A stretch of 64,000 bases of DNA. Source: an uncultured Gemmatimonadota bacterium. Lineage in GTDB: Bacteria > Gemmatimonadota > Gemmatimonadetes > Gemmatimonadales > Gemmatimonadaceae. The translations under genes were made by a program, and so were the position numbers. The notes below the pieces were generated by a model. That model saw nothing but the letters and a program-made list of their open reading frames with translations, did not search any database and was not told the DNA's origin. The stretch is from contig CAMLDY010000004.1 of NCBI GenBank assembly GCA_946478895.1, forward strand, positions 1 to 64,000. Direction: 5' to 3'. Positions within the stretch are counted from its first letter, which is position 1; every line of letters begins with the position of its first letter. Positions 1 to 8,300 of the stretch are shown in pieces.

Positions 1-112
1 GCTTGAAAAGGGTCGCGAGCTGGGTGAGCAGCGTCCCCGCGGCGACCGCCAGAGCGAGCCACGGCCCGAGCCGCTGCGGTATGGATCGATTTTGTTGCCG
101 GCGTTTTGGCAT
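1..112 (-). CDS. Partial membrane-anchored protein, N-terminus only
   Basis: Reading leftward from an ATG at 112, 37 codons stay open to the window edge. The N-terminus is basic (MPKRRQQNR) and is followed by a hydrophobic stretch from about residue 17 (PWLALAVAAGTLLTQLATLF), which would make an uncleaved membrane anchor or signal peptide. Nothing more can be said about function because the rest lies outside the window. The frame could be fortuitous given its length, but the basic-then-hydrophobic pattern is typical of a real start. Confidence 0.4.
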   Translation of the reverse strand, partial: MPKRRQQNRSIPQRLGPWLALAVAAGTLLTQLATLFK

Positions 113-308
113 GGAATCGAAGAACCTCGTATAGGCAGCCCCTATCCATCTGATGGAGGATGTTGACACCTCATCCCAAGAGATGCACTCCCGACTGTTA
201 CATCCGGCCGCGCATAAGAAGGGGTGAAGTAGGACCACCGTGGAAACCATCAGACGCACACTGGCGGCAACGCCTTTCCCGGCCCCGCTTTCCGGGAGTA
301 CTTTCAGG

Positions 309-337
309 TTGTCATTCCGGCAAGCAACGGTTATTGG
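309..337 (+). promoter_or_regulatory. Candidate sigma70-type promoter, leaderless
   Basis: TTGTCA (309-314), a 17-nt spacer and TATTGG (332-337) precede the ATG at 343 by only 5 nt. Transcription would start almost at the start codon, which fits the lack of a Shine-Dalgarno sequence there. The -10 box is weak, so this is only a candidate. Confidence 0.3.
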
Positions 338-342
338 TGCGC

Positions 343-1083
343 ATGATGGCTTGTCCACTCGCTGTCTGCATTTTCGCGGTTAGCATCGTAGCGAACAGTC
401 TCGCCGGCGCGCAGGGCACGGTCCTTCATGCGACCATCGCCGATGCGAGAACGGGCAACTACATCCTCGACGCCGAGGTGACCGTCGACCCGCTGGGCGC
501 GAAGGGCATCACCGACTACTTCGGGGACGCGCGTTTCTCGGGTCTACGGAAGGGTCGTTATAGCGTCCATGCGCGGCGCATTGGCTTTACGCCGGTGTCG
601 ACCGAGTTTCAGGCGTCCGGGAGAGACAGCCTGGAAGTGACAATGTTCATGGCGCCCACCGCGCAGGAGCTCGCGACGGTGACGGTGAATGCGGATGCGG
701 TGTCGCCGTTTCTGAGGGAGTTCGAGGCGCGACGACGGCTGGGCAAGGGCCAGTACATCACGGATTCAGTTCTACGGGCGTCGCTCGGCATTCCGCTCGA
801 GGATATCCTTGCTGCCCGACTTCGGGGCGTAATGGTTGCCCGTCTGGCCGATGGTTCATTCGTTCCGTTCAGCGGTCGGGGCGACAATACAATCGGGAAG
901 CGTTGCGACATCAGCGTCTACTGGAACGGGATCCGGATCACAAGTCCGTCCAACGAAATCGCAATCGATATACCGGCTGCGTTCATTGGCGGCATCGAGT
1001 TTTACAATCCAGGATCGATTCCCGTCGAATATCAGGATCCGGGTAGCGGCTGCGGCGTGCTCCTGTTGTGGCCGAGACCGTGA
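343..1083 (+). CDS. Secreted carboxypeptidase-regulatory-like / TonB-plug-like protein
   Basis: About 246 residues. The ATG at 343 is preferred because it begins a signal peptide (MMACPLAVCIFAVSIV, cleaved near AGA-QG); the same frame is open upstream to 160 but that part is not protein-like. After the signal comes a carboxypeptidase-regulatory-like beta sandwich (about residues 27-105: an ISDxF/ITDYFGDARF-type loop, then YSVHARRIGFTP), followed by a segment resembling the start of a TonB plug (ATVTVNA; LEDILAARLRGVMV) ending in a YNPGSIPVEYQ stretch. No beta barrel follows. Such short plug-only proteins accompany SusC-type receptors in related bacteria; the role is unknown. The protein is probably periplasmic or attached to the outer membrane. 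Confidence 0.7.
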   Translation: MMACPLAVCIFAVSIVANSLAGAQGTVLHATIADARTGNYILDAEVTVDPLGAKGITDYFGDARFSGLRKGRYSVHARRIGFTPVSTEFQASGRDSLEVTMFMAPTAQELATVTVNADAVSPFLREFEARRRLGKGQYITDSVLRASLGIPLEDILAARLRGVMVARLADGSFVPFSGRGDNTIGKRCDISVYWNGIRITSPSNEIAIDIPAAFIGGIEFYNPGSIPVEYQDPGSGCGVLLLWPRP

Positions 1084-1102
1084 AGAAACGAAACGGAATT
1101 TC

Positions 1103-1131
1103 TTGACAGCCTCCTGACCGATCCTCACATT
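1103..1131 (+). promoter_or_regulatory. Candidate sigma70-type promoter
   Basis: TTGACA (1103-1108), a 17-nt spacer and CACATT (1126-1131) lie about 75 nt upstream of the ATG at 1208. The -35 box is perfect; the -10 box matches three of six positions. Confidence 0.35.
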
Positions 1132-1207
1132 CGCCCGACCTCTCCGGCGGAGCACAAATGGGACGGAATTTCCACCGCTGTTCGACTCTGACGTCCACCT
1201 CCTCGAT

Positions 1208-2077
1208 ATGAAGCGCCGCGACTTCCTCGCAGCCTCGGCGACCGCGGGCGCGGCGGCCTTGACCGGATTCGCTCCGTCGGCGCTCAACGCACTGCCGAAA
1301 TCTTTGGGTGGGAGGCTCAAGCTCTCGGTCTCACGCTGGCCGTACGGAAAGTTCAGCCTCGACCAGCTGTGTCAGATGTGCCGTGAGCTCGACATGGACG
1401 GCATCGACCTGCTCGAGCCGGAAGACTGGGGTGTCCCGCTCCGCTACGGTCTGGTGTGCGCGATGGGCTACGCCACTGTCCCACATCCGGAGAATCGTCT
1501 CATCGACGGCTTCAACCGCGTAGAGAATCACTCGTGGCTGATCCCGGCGTACCAGAAGGCGATTCCGCTCGCCGCAGCATCCAAGGTTCCCAACGTCATC
1601 TGCTTCTCGGGCACCCGCAAAGGCCAGAGCGACGATGAAGGTCGCGACATTTGCGCGCGCGGCCTGGCTCCTTTGATTCCGTTGGCGGAAAAACACGGCG
1701 TGACGCTGTGCATGGAGCTGCTCAACTCCAAGGTCGATCATCCTGACTACCAGTGCGATCACACCGCGTGGGGTGTCGCGCTCGCAAAGCAGGTAAACTC
1801 GCCGCGGTTCCAGTTGCTTTACGACATCTACCACATGCAGATCATGGAAGGCGATGTGATCCGCACCGTAACCGACAACATCAAATACATCGCCCACTTC
1901 CACACCGGCGGGGTGCCGGGTCGCCACGAGATCGACGACACCCAGGAGCTGAACTACCACCGGGTGATGCAGGCGATTGCCGACGCGGGATTTCCGGGGT
2001 TCGTGGCGCAGGAGTTCGTTCCCACCAAAGATCCGAGGCAATCGCTGGCAGAGGCGGTGCGGATCTGCACGGTTTAA
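1208..2077 (+). CDS. Tat-exported sugar phosphate isomerase/epimerase-like TIM barrel
   Basis: A protein of 289 residues. It begins MKRRDFLAASATAG, a twin-arginine signal, so it is probably exported folded to the periplasm. The body is an AP-endonuclease-2/xylose-isomerase-like TIM barrel: DGIDLLEPEDW near residue 60, GVTLCMELLNSK with a metal-ligand Glu near 165, LLYDIYHMQIMEGD near 210, HFHTGGVPGRHEI near 235 and the final FVAQEFVPTKDP with a Glu. These match the hydroxypyruvate isomerase-like subfamily, which binds a divalent metal and isomerises or epimerises small sugars or keto acids. The substrate cannot be told from sequence. A PF1 palindrome starts 4 bp after its stop codon. Confidence 0.82.
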   Translation: MKRRDFLAASATAGAAALTGFAPSALNALPKSLGGRLKLSVSRWPYGKFSLDQLCQMCRELDMDGIDLLEPEDWGVPLRYGLVCAMGYATVPHPENRLIDGFNRVENHSWLIPAYQKAIPLAAASKVPNVICFSGTRKGQSDDEGRDICARGLAPLIPLAEKHGVTLCMELLNSKVDHPDYQCDHTAWGVALAKQVNSPRFQLLYDIYHMQIMEGDVIRTVTDNIKYIAHFHTGGVPGRHEIDDTQELNYHRVMQAIADAGFPGFVAQEFVPTKDPRQSLAEAVRICTV

Positions 2078-2080
2078 CAA

Positions 2081-2382
2081 CTGCAAAAGAAGACGACCGG
2101 CGGGCGGCTTTGGGCGGGCCGGCTCGAGGCCGGGAGCTCGTTTCCGAAATATCAAGGAAGACTACCAGCTGGGGGCTTCGGGCGGAGCGGCTGGCGGCAC
2201 CGAGCATGGGTTGGATGAAAGGCAACGCTTCGGATGGAGTGCTGTTATCAAAAGAAAGTGCTCGGAGCCGCGAGCCGCTCCGCTCACCGCCATTAGCTGG
2301 TAGTCTTCCGTGGCCTGTAGGAGACGAGCCCCCGGCCGCCGGCCGGCCCGCCCAAAGCCGCGCGCCGGTAGTATTCTTTGAT
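2081..2382. repeat. PF1A composite palindrome, outer plus inner hairpin
   Basis: Two nested imperfect palindromes. The outer arms (about 2081-2140 and 2320-2382) share the core GGCTTTGGGCGGGCCGG in opposite orientation; the inner unit (2156-2310) has arms beginning GGAAGACTACCAGCT. The apical loop of about 55 nt contains GGTTGGATGA and GTTATCAAA, also found in the copies at 22573 and 50715. The outermost tip reads AACTGCAAAAGAAGACG. The element follows the stop codon at 2077 and has no U-run. Confidence 0.9.
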
Positions 2383-2393
2383 GTCCGTTTGCG

Positions 2394-2422
2394 TTGACAC
2401 AGGGTAATTGCTTACCTAGGTT
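2394..2422 (+). promoter_or_regulatory. Sigma70-type promoter upstream of candidate RNA
   Basis: TTGACA (2394-2399), exactly 17 nt, then TAGGTT (2417-2422). It begins 11 bp beyond the PF1A palindrome and points at the candidate RNA and the HAD phosphatase gene. Predicted transcription start is near 2429. Confidence 0.5.
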
Positions 2423-2428
2423 CATTTA

Positions 2429-2612
2429 GAGAGCGAAATCACCAAACGCCCGATGAACCTCACCGCCCACCTGCTCAACACGATTTTCGGCCCCGCGATG
2501 AACTGCGGGGACGGGATGCGTGGCGCGCGACCGCGAAGAGGTTGACCATACCTGCTGACTGCCAAAACAATCGCCCCCGCGTTCCGACTGGATGCGGGGG
2601 CGTTTCGTTTTT
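2429..2612 (+). ncRNA. Candidate structured RNA or leader (about 184 nt)
   Basis: No protein-like frame exists between 2383 and 2669. The segment starts behind a good promoter, contains a hairpin CCCCGC/GCGGGG (near 2490-2515) and ends in an intrinsic terminator. AGGTTCAT (2418-2425) can pair with ATGAACCT (2452-2459), and AAACGCCC (2442-2449) could pair with the terminator's GGGCGTTT (2598-2605), giving either a long closing stem or an antiterminator. It may be a free small RNA (a 6S-like length is noted but not proven) or an attenuating leader for the gene at 2670. I do not recognise a known riboswitch consensus. Confidence 0.4.
2572..2612 (+). terminator. Rho-independent terminator
   Basis: CGCCCCCGC (2572-2580) pairs perfectly with GCGGGGGCG (2594-2602) over a 13-nt loop and is followed by a T-rich tract TTTCGTTTTT. 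It lies 57 bp before the HAD phosphatase start, so it ends an upstream transcript or attenuates that gene. Confidence 0.8.
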
Positions 2613-2669
2613 GATCGCCGGGACTGGCGCGCCCGACAATCAAACACCGAGAGCGCCAATGGAGGATTA

Positions 2670-3479
2670 ATGAGGAAGTACTACCTGCTGGTGAGCGACT
2701 TCGACCAGACCCTGAGCTTCAACGACTCCGGGCTGGTGCTCGCCGAGCTGATGGGGATTCCCGATTTCCAGGATCGCGTCGCGCGGCTGTCGCGACTCAA
2801 CCTGGTGCAGTCGGGAGCGGAGCTCACGTACCTGCTGCGCCACGATCCGGATTTCCGCCGCGTTCGCGAGGAAGATCTCGTCGAAGTCGGCAAGCACATC
2901 CGCCTCAAGCGCAACATCGCGCTGCTCGCGGATTTCCTCAGGAACGGCATCGACGGATTCCGCTTCGACTTCTACGTCGTCTCCGCCGCGCCGTGGCTGG
3001 TGGTGCACTCCGCCCTCCAGGGCATCGTTCCACCAGATCACATCATCGGCGGCCACTTCGGCTTCAGCAGAGAGAACGGCGAGGTCGAGTCGATCATCCA
3101 GGTGCCGGCCGGCTACGGCAAGGTCGCCGCGGTCGATTCCCTGCGCCTCCGACTCGGCGTGCCTAGCGATCGCATCGTGTACGTCGGCGATGGGAGCTCG
3201 GATATCCACGTCATGCTGCACGTCAATCGCGGCGATGGTCTCACCATTGCTGCATCGGAAGCGCGGCACATCGCGCAGATCGCCCGCCGCACCGTCATCA
3301 GCGACGACGCGTTGAGCGTGCTGATTCCCGTGCTCGAGGAGATCTGCGGCTACGATCAGAGCCAGATTCGACTCGTCTTCGAGGAGCAGGGACTGCTGAT
3401 TCAGGAGTGGGACCGCGTGCGCACCGACTGGCTCACCATCCGCGAAGGCTCAACGCTCGCGATCGATCCCGCAGCCTGA
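2670..3479 (+). CDS. HAD-superfamily phosphatase (subclass IB type)
   Basis: A protein of 269 residues; the ATG at 2670 follows the Shine-Dalgarno GGAGGA (2661-2666), which decides the start over an open stretch reaching back to 2592. Motif I is SDFDQTLS at residues 9-16, giving the nucleophile Asp10 and acid Asp12; motif II is VVSAAPW near residue 109; motif IV is [12 protein letters not shown] near 170-182 for magnesium binding. An all-alpha cap with [11 protein letters not shown] sits between motifs I and II, as in phosphoserine-phosphatase-like and MtnX-like enzymes. It is a soluble cytoplasmic hydrolase of a small phosphate ester; substrate unknown. The promoter and RNA at 2394-2612 may control it. 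Confidence 0.8.
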   Translation: MRKYYLLVSDFDQTLSFNDSGLVLAELMGIPDFQDRVARLSRLNLVQSGAELTYLLRHDPDFRRVREEDLVEVGKHIRLKRNIALLADFLRNGIDGFRFDFYVVSAAPWLVVHSALQGIVPPDHIIGGHFGFSRENGEVESIIQVPAGYGKVAAVDSLRLRLGVPSDRIVYVGDGSSDIHVMLHVNRGDGLTIAASEARHIAQIARRTVISDDALSVLIPVLEEICGYDQSQIRLVFEEQGLLIQEWDRVRTDWLTIREGSTLAIDPAA

Positions 3480-3579
3480 GCATGAACGCTCGAGCGACCG
3501 CTGAGGCGTACCAGCGCAGCGGTTGCTCCCTCGCGCCGCGTCCCGCGTAGATTCTCCGTTACTTCTCAAACCCAAATCG

Positions 3580-3828
3580 ATGATTCGCTACCTCGGCTAC
3601 TTCGCCGGCTTCCTGACCGTCGTCTCGTTCCTCCCCCAGGTGATTCGAACGTGGCGAAGTCGGCGAACCGGCGACCTGTCGCTCGGAATGTTCTCGCTGC
3701 TCGTTACCGCCAGCACGCTCTGGATCATCTACGGCTTCATCATCGACGACTGGCCGGTGATCATCACCAACCTCGGGATGGTGATTCTCAACGGCTCGAT
3801 CGGCGTCGCCAAAGTTCGTTACGGATGA
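3580..3828 (+). CDS. SemiSWEET sugar transporter
   Basis: A protein of 82 residues with three predicted membrane helices, the size of bacterial SemiSWEETs. The ATG at 3580 starts MIRYLGYFAGFLTVVSF. The first helix carries the PQ-loop signature SFLPQVIRTW, followed by RSRRTGDLS, LGMFSLLVTASTLWIIYGF and a conserved Asn in WPVIITNLGMVILNGSI. SemiSWEETs dimerise in the inner membrane to form a passive sugar channel. Its last codons overlap the ATG of the broken gene at 3825 by 4 bp. It may feed sugars released by the Sus-like locus into the cell. Confidence 0.88.
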   Translation: MIRYLGYFAGFLTVVSFLPQVIRTWRSRRTGDLSLGMFSLLVTASTLWIIYGFIIDDWPVIITNLGMVILNGSIGVAKVRYG

Positions 3829-4361
3829 AAGCGCGTCAAATCGTCGTCAGCTGGAGCGGCGGGAAGGATAGCGCGCTGTGCCTGCAGGCGTTGCGCGCGG
3901 ATCCGGGTGTCGAAGTCGTCGGCCTCCTCACGAGTGTCACCCGCGATTACGACCGTGTGAGCATCCACGGCGTGCGACGATCACTTCTCTAGGACGTCAG
4001 AGGTTATCGGGAAAATCTTCTCGCCGGATCGGGCTTCCAGCCGCTGTTCCCGCTCTGGGGCGTCGATACCGCCAGCCTCGCCCAACGGTTCGTGCGCGAT
4101 GGCTTCGCGGCGCGGCTCGTTTGCATCGATACCACTCAGCTCGACGGCTCCTTTGCGCAGCGTTCCTTCGACAGTTCCCTGCTCGCCGATCTGCCGAGCG
4201 CCGTAGATCCATACGGCGAGCGTGGTGAGTTCCACACCTTCGTCTCCGGCGGTCCCGGCTATCACTCGCCCGTGAACTATCGGCTCGGCGAGATCGTCAT
4301 GCGTGACGAGCGCTTCGCCTTTGCGGATCTACTGCCGCGGGAGTCGACGGCAACGAGCTAG
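3825..4361 (+). pseudogene. Diphthine-ammonia-ligase-like ATP pyrophosphatase, internally deleted
   Basis: The N-terminal part (3825-3989) encodes the P-loop-like SGGKDSALCLQAL and the family signature YDRVSIHGVRR. The frame then hits TAG at 3990 and continues in the same frame as DVRGYRENLLAGSGFQPLFPLWGVDT, ending with the family's C-terminus (LLADLPSAVDPYGERGEFHTFV, FADLLP) at 4361. Intact members of this adenine-nucleotide alpha-hydrolase family are about 220 residues. Here the 55-60 residues between the HGVRR motif and the DxRGYRE motif, including the region that carries the PCS..Y motif, are missing. I read it as an internal deletion that left a stop at the joint. An assembly error is possible. 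Confidence 0.75.
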
Positions 4362-4370
4362 ATTTCCGTC

Positions 4371-5255
4371 ATGCCCCGGATCGTCTCGTTCCTGCCCGCC
4401 GCCACCGAGATCACCTACGCGCTCGGCGCCGGCGCCGATCTCGTCGGCCGCTCGCACGAATGCGATTACCCGCCCGAGGTGAAATCCCTGCCGGTGGTGA
4501 GCAAGCCCGCGCTTTCGCTCGACGGCTTGTCGCAGCAGGAGATCGACCGCGCAGTGGCGTCGCGACTCGCGAGCGGGGAGAGTCTGTACCAGGTCGATGA
4601 GAAGCTCCTCGACGAGCTGCAGCCCGATCTGGTCCTCACCCAGGATCTCTGCCAGGTGTGCGCGCCGTCCGGGAACGAGCTGAGCCGCGCGCTGCGCGAC
4701 ATGTCGCACCCGCCGGAAGTTCTCTGGCTCACCCCGCGCAACATCGCGGAGATAGAAGAGAACATCCTTGCCATCGGTGAGGCGACTGGCCGCGTTGAGA
4801 TCGCGCGGCGGCTCGTTGAAACGAATCGCCGGCGCATCGCGGGGGTGCGCAGCGCGGTTCAGGGTCAGACGCGATCGGTTGTATTTCTGGAGTGGACGGA
4901 ACCCCTCTTCTGCGGCGGACACTGGGTGCCGGAGATGGTCGCGGCGGCGGGCGGTGACGACCCACTAGGCCAGCCTGGCGGTGACTCCCGGCGGATGACG
5001 TGGGACGACGTCGCGTCGGCGGAGCCGGAGCTGCTCATCGTCGCGCCCTGCGGGTACGGACTGGCGGACGCCGTCACCGTGGCGAAGCGGCTACCGTCGG
5101 TTACCGACGCTCAGGTCTACGCGGTGGATGCGAATGCCTACTTCGCGAGGCCGGGGCCGAGGGTGGCGGAAGGGGTGGAGCTGCTCGGGCATCTCTTCCA
5201 TCCCGAATTGGTCGAGTGGCAGCACGATCACAGACCGTGGCAGCGGATTAGATAA
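4371..5255 (+). CDS. BtuF-like cobalamin/metal-chelate-binding protein
   Basis: A protein of 294 residues made of two Rossmann-like lobes of the periplasmic-binding-protein type (Fe/B12-binding family): RIVSFLPAATEITYALGAGADLVGRSHECDYP at the N-terminus, LLDELQPDLVLTQDLCQVC near residue 85, VFLEWTEPLFCGGHWVPEMV near 170-190 and the C-terminal DANAYFARPGPRVAEGVELL. There is no signal peptide or lipobox, so unlike classical BtuF it would act in the cytoplasm or use another route. Genes of this cytoplasmic type are usually labelled cobalamin-binding protein; the ligand is not established. It starts 9 bp after the broken gene, suggesting one transcription unit. A PF2 half element follows the stop. 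Confidence 0.82.
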   Translation: MPRIVSFLPAATEITYALGAGADLVGRSHECDYPPEVKSLPVVSKPALSLDGLSQQEIDRAVASRLASGESLYQVDEKLLDELQPDLVLTQDLCQVCAPSGNELSRALRDMSHPPEVLWLTPRNIAEIEENILAIGEATGRVEIARRLVETNRRRIAGVRSAVQGQTRSVVFLEWTEPLFCGGHWVPEMVAAAGGDDPLGQPGGDSRRMTWDDVASAEPELLIVAPCGYGLADAVTVAKRLPSVTDAQVYAVDANAYFARPGPRVAEGVELLGHLFHPELVEWQHDHRPWQRIR

Positions 5256-5260
5256 CGGCA

Positions 5261-5365
5261 CCTGCAACGGAACGGGTGCGGGGAACTGCAACGGAACGGG
5301 TGCGAGATGTCAGTAGCGTAGTTCGCAGCCTGTTAGTTCACTGCGTCGGGACGTTACTGGCGGGG
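5261..5365. repeat. PF2a, half copy of palindrome family 2
   Basis: The tip CTGCAACGGAACGGGTGCG occurs twice (5262-5280 and 5285-5303), followed by the family's left arm (GAGATGTCAGTAGCGTAGT, then TTCACTGCGTCGGGACGT). The right arm is absent. Its inner end overlaps the last codons and stop of the CRTAC1 gene that begins at 5354 on the other strand. Confidence 0.85.
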
Positions 5366-8300
5366 CTGAAGTACAACCAACTTGTCGTTATTGCGCGCGA
5401 CTACGATCAGGATTCGGCCGTCAGATTTGAGGGCTCTGATCGCGCGGATCTGGCCATCGATCGCAATGCCGCTGCGTAGCATATCGACGGCGGTGAAGCC
5501 GCCCTTGCCGTCGCCGTGGAGCATCAGGCCGTAGCTGGCGTCGGCGCGACCGAGGGCGGGCATCATTCCGTAGAGATTGCCGCCGATGAGAAGATCGGTT
5601 TGGCCATCGCGATCGAAATCGCCAGCCACTGTGGCGTAGATCGGGGCGAGCTGGGCCTCGGGCGGTAACGGCTTGATGGTGAAGGTGCCGTCGCCGTTGT
5701 CGAGCGCGATCGCGCTGGCGAAGGTATCGGCCTCCCGAACCTTGGCGTCGCGCAGGTCTTCACGTGGGAAAAGATCTTCGATGCGGGTGGAGGCGAAGTC
5801 CTTGTAGGTGGGAAACTTCGCCTGCAACGACGGAAACTTTTTCACCAGCTCGTCGCGACTGGCGACGGGGTAACTCGCGCCGTCATGGTACGCGGTGAGA
5901 ATCTGCTCGACGTTGCCGCCGCCGCTGTGCGAGAAGTCGCCAACGTAAAGTCGTACCGGCTCCCTTGGCGACGCGTGCAGGTAGGAATTGAGTCCGAGAT
6001 TCCCGAGCACGAGATCGCGCCGGCCGTTGCCGCGGAGATTCACGGCGGTGATGCCGCTCCACCAGCCATTGGTCTCGGCGAAACCCGCTTCACGCGTTCG
6101 ATCGACGAGCTTCCCGTCCTCCTGGTGAAACGCGCGCACCGGCATCCACTCGCCGACGACGATCAGATCGAGCTTGCCGTCGTGATCGTAGTCGAGCCAG
6201 GTCGCGCCTGTCACCATGCCGGCGTCGAGGAGCTGAGGCGCGATGTCCTGGGTGACTTCGACGAAGCGGCCACTGCCATCGTTCTGGAGCAGATGGCTGT
6301 GCGGGATCAGCCCGTAAGTGTGCGCCTGGACCCTGCCGCCGAGGAAAACGTCGGGCCTGCCGTCGCCGTTGAAATCGCCGACTGCGACCGCCGATGCGTT
6401 CTCGAAGATGTCTGGTAGCGCATCGCGCCGGCGCTGGAAGTTGCCGTGACCATCGTTCAGGTAGACGCGCGGACGCAATGCGTCCTGCGATCCGACGAAT
6501 TCGTTGCCGCCGCTGGCAACGAACAGATCGGGGAAGCCATCGCCGTTGACGTCCAGAAACTCGGCGCCCGTATCCTCGGCGACGCTGTCTGCGGTGAAGG
6601 CAGGCTGTGCCGTTGCACTGAAGGTTCCGTCGCGCTGCTGAATGAACAGCTTTCCGGCCTGCCTTCTGGCGCCGCCGACGTAGAAATCATCGAGACCGTC
6701 GCCGTTGACGTCGGCGACGGCGAGTGGCGGACCTTCGGTTGACACGAGTCGGGGGATCAGCGGCTCGCGATAGTAGTCGAAGAAGGTGTCCTCGACGTGC
6801 CTGAAATCGACCTTGCTTTGCGCCGTGACTTCGGTGAACCACGGCGACGTCGTATCTCGCGACGCGGGTCGCCGGGTGGCTGCGGCTGATGCATCCGCCT
6901 CTGACAAAGTGAGAACCCGATCAACTGCCACGGCCGTCATGCGCTGCACCCGCCGGCTGGGCCAGGTGACGGTGAGAGTGTCGACGACGCTCGCGCCGCC
7001 GAGGCCGAAGTGCAGCCGCGGATCCACGGACGACAGAAACCCGCGCGTCGGCTGTTGCTCGAGCACCTGGGCCACGCCGCCAGCTTTGATCTCGACCCGC
7101 GTGCCGACGCCGCCCGTGTTCAATCCCGCGCCGTGGAGGATGACCGTCAGATAGTGGAAGGCAGCAGCGCCGCCGCCAAGGTTCCGGTAAATCGAAGCGG
7201 GGGCGCCGATGTTGTTCACCACCAGGTCGAGGTGACCCGTGTTGTTGAGATCGACATACACCGCGCCGTTCGAGAATCCATTCTGCGTCAGCCCCCAGGC
7301 TGCGGCGACATTGGTGAAGCGTAGATCGCCGTCGTTGTGAAACGCGTAATTCGCGAGCGGGACCTGCGGCATCTTCTGGAGTAGCGCCAGGTTTGCGGCT
7401 GTAATGGTGTCACCGAGCGACCGCTGCACCGCTTCGTTGCCGACGTAAGCGATGTAATCCATGTCGTTCGGCCGGCGGTAGACGCCGTTGGTGATGAAGA
7501 CATCCTTTCGCCCATCGTTGTCGAGATCGGCGAACAGCGGCGCCCAGCTCCAGTCAGTGGCGGCGATTCCGGCGAGAAAACCAATCTCGCTGAACCGGCC
7601 AAGCCCGCGATTCAGCTGGAGCGCGTTGCGCGCGTACTGCGGATGGTATCCCGCCGTCGACCGCAGGTTGAACAGCTCCCAGCTCTCGGCGGTTAAAGTA
7701 GTTCGCAGGATATCCTCGCGCTCGGGGAGCATGTCGAGCGAAAGAATGTCGGTGCGGCCGTCGTTGTTGAAGTCAGCGGCATCGACTCCCATCGAGAAGC
7801 GGCTGGTGTGCCCGGTCGCTTTGGTGATCGATTCGGTGAAGGTCCCGTTGCAGTTGTTGATGTACAGGTAGTCGTTGCCCTGAAAGTCGTTGGCGACGTA
7901 AATGTCGGGACAGCCGTCGTCGTTGAAATCACTGCTTACAACGCCGAGACCGTAGCCATCGACGCCATCGTGAATGCCAGCGGACGCGGTGACATCGGTG
8001 AAGTGTTTTCCATCGTTGCGAAACAAACGATCGCCCAGAGCTGAACCACTGCTGCGCGCTGCCAGCGTCGCGCTTCCCGCTGCCGGCCTACCTCCAATCA
8101 CATCCCCCGTCCCCCGTCCCCCATCCCGCTCCTTATGCGTCGAGTGATCCAACAGATACATGTCCAGATCGCCGTCGTCGTCGTAATCGAAGAACAGAGC
8201 CTGGGTTGAGAAGCCGCGGTGCTCGAGACCGTACTCGGCGGTGCGGTCGGTGAAGGTTCCGTCGCCGTTGTTGATGTAGAGGACGTTGCGGCCGTGCATG

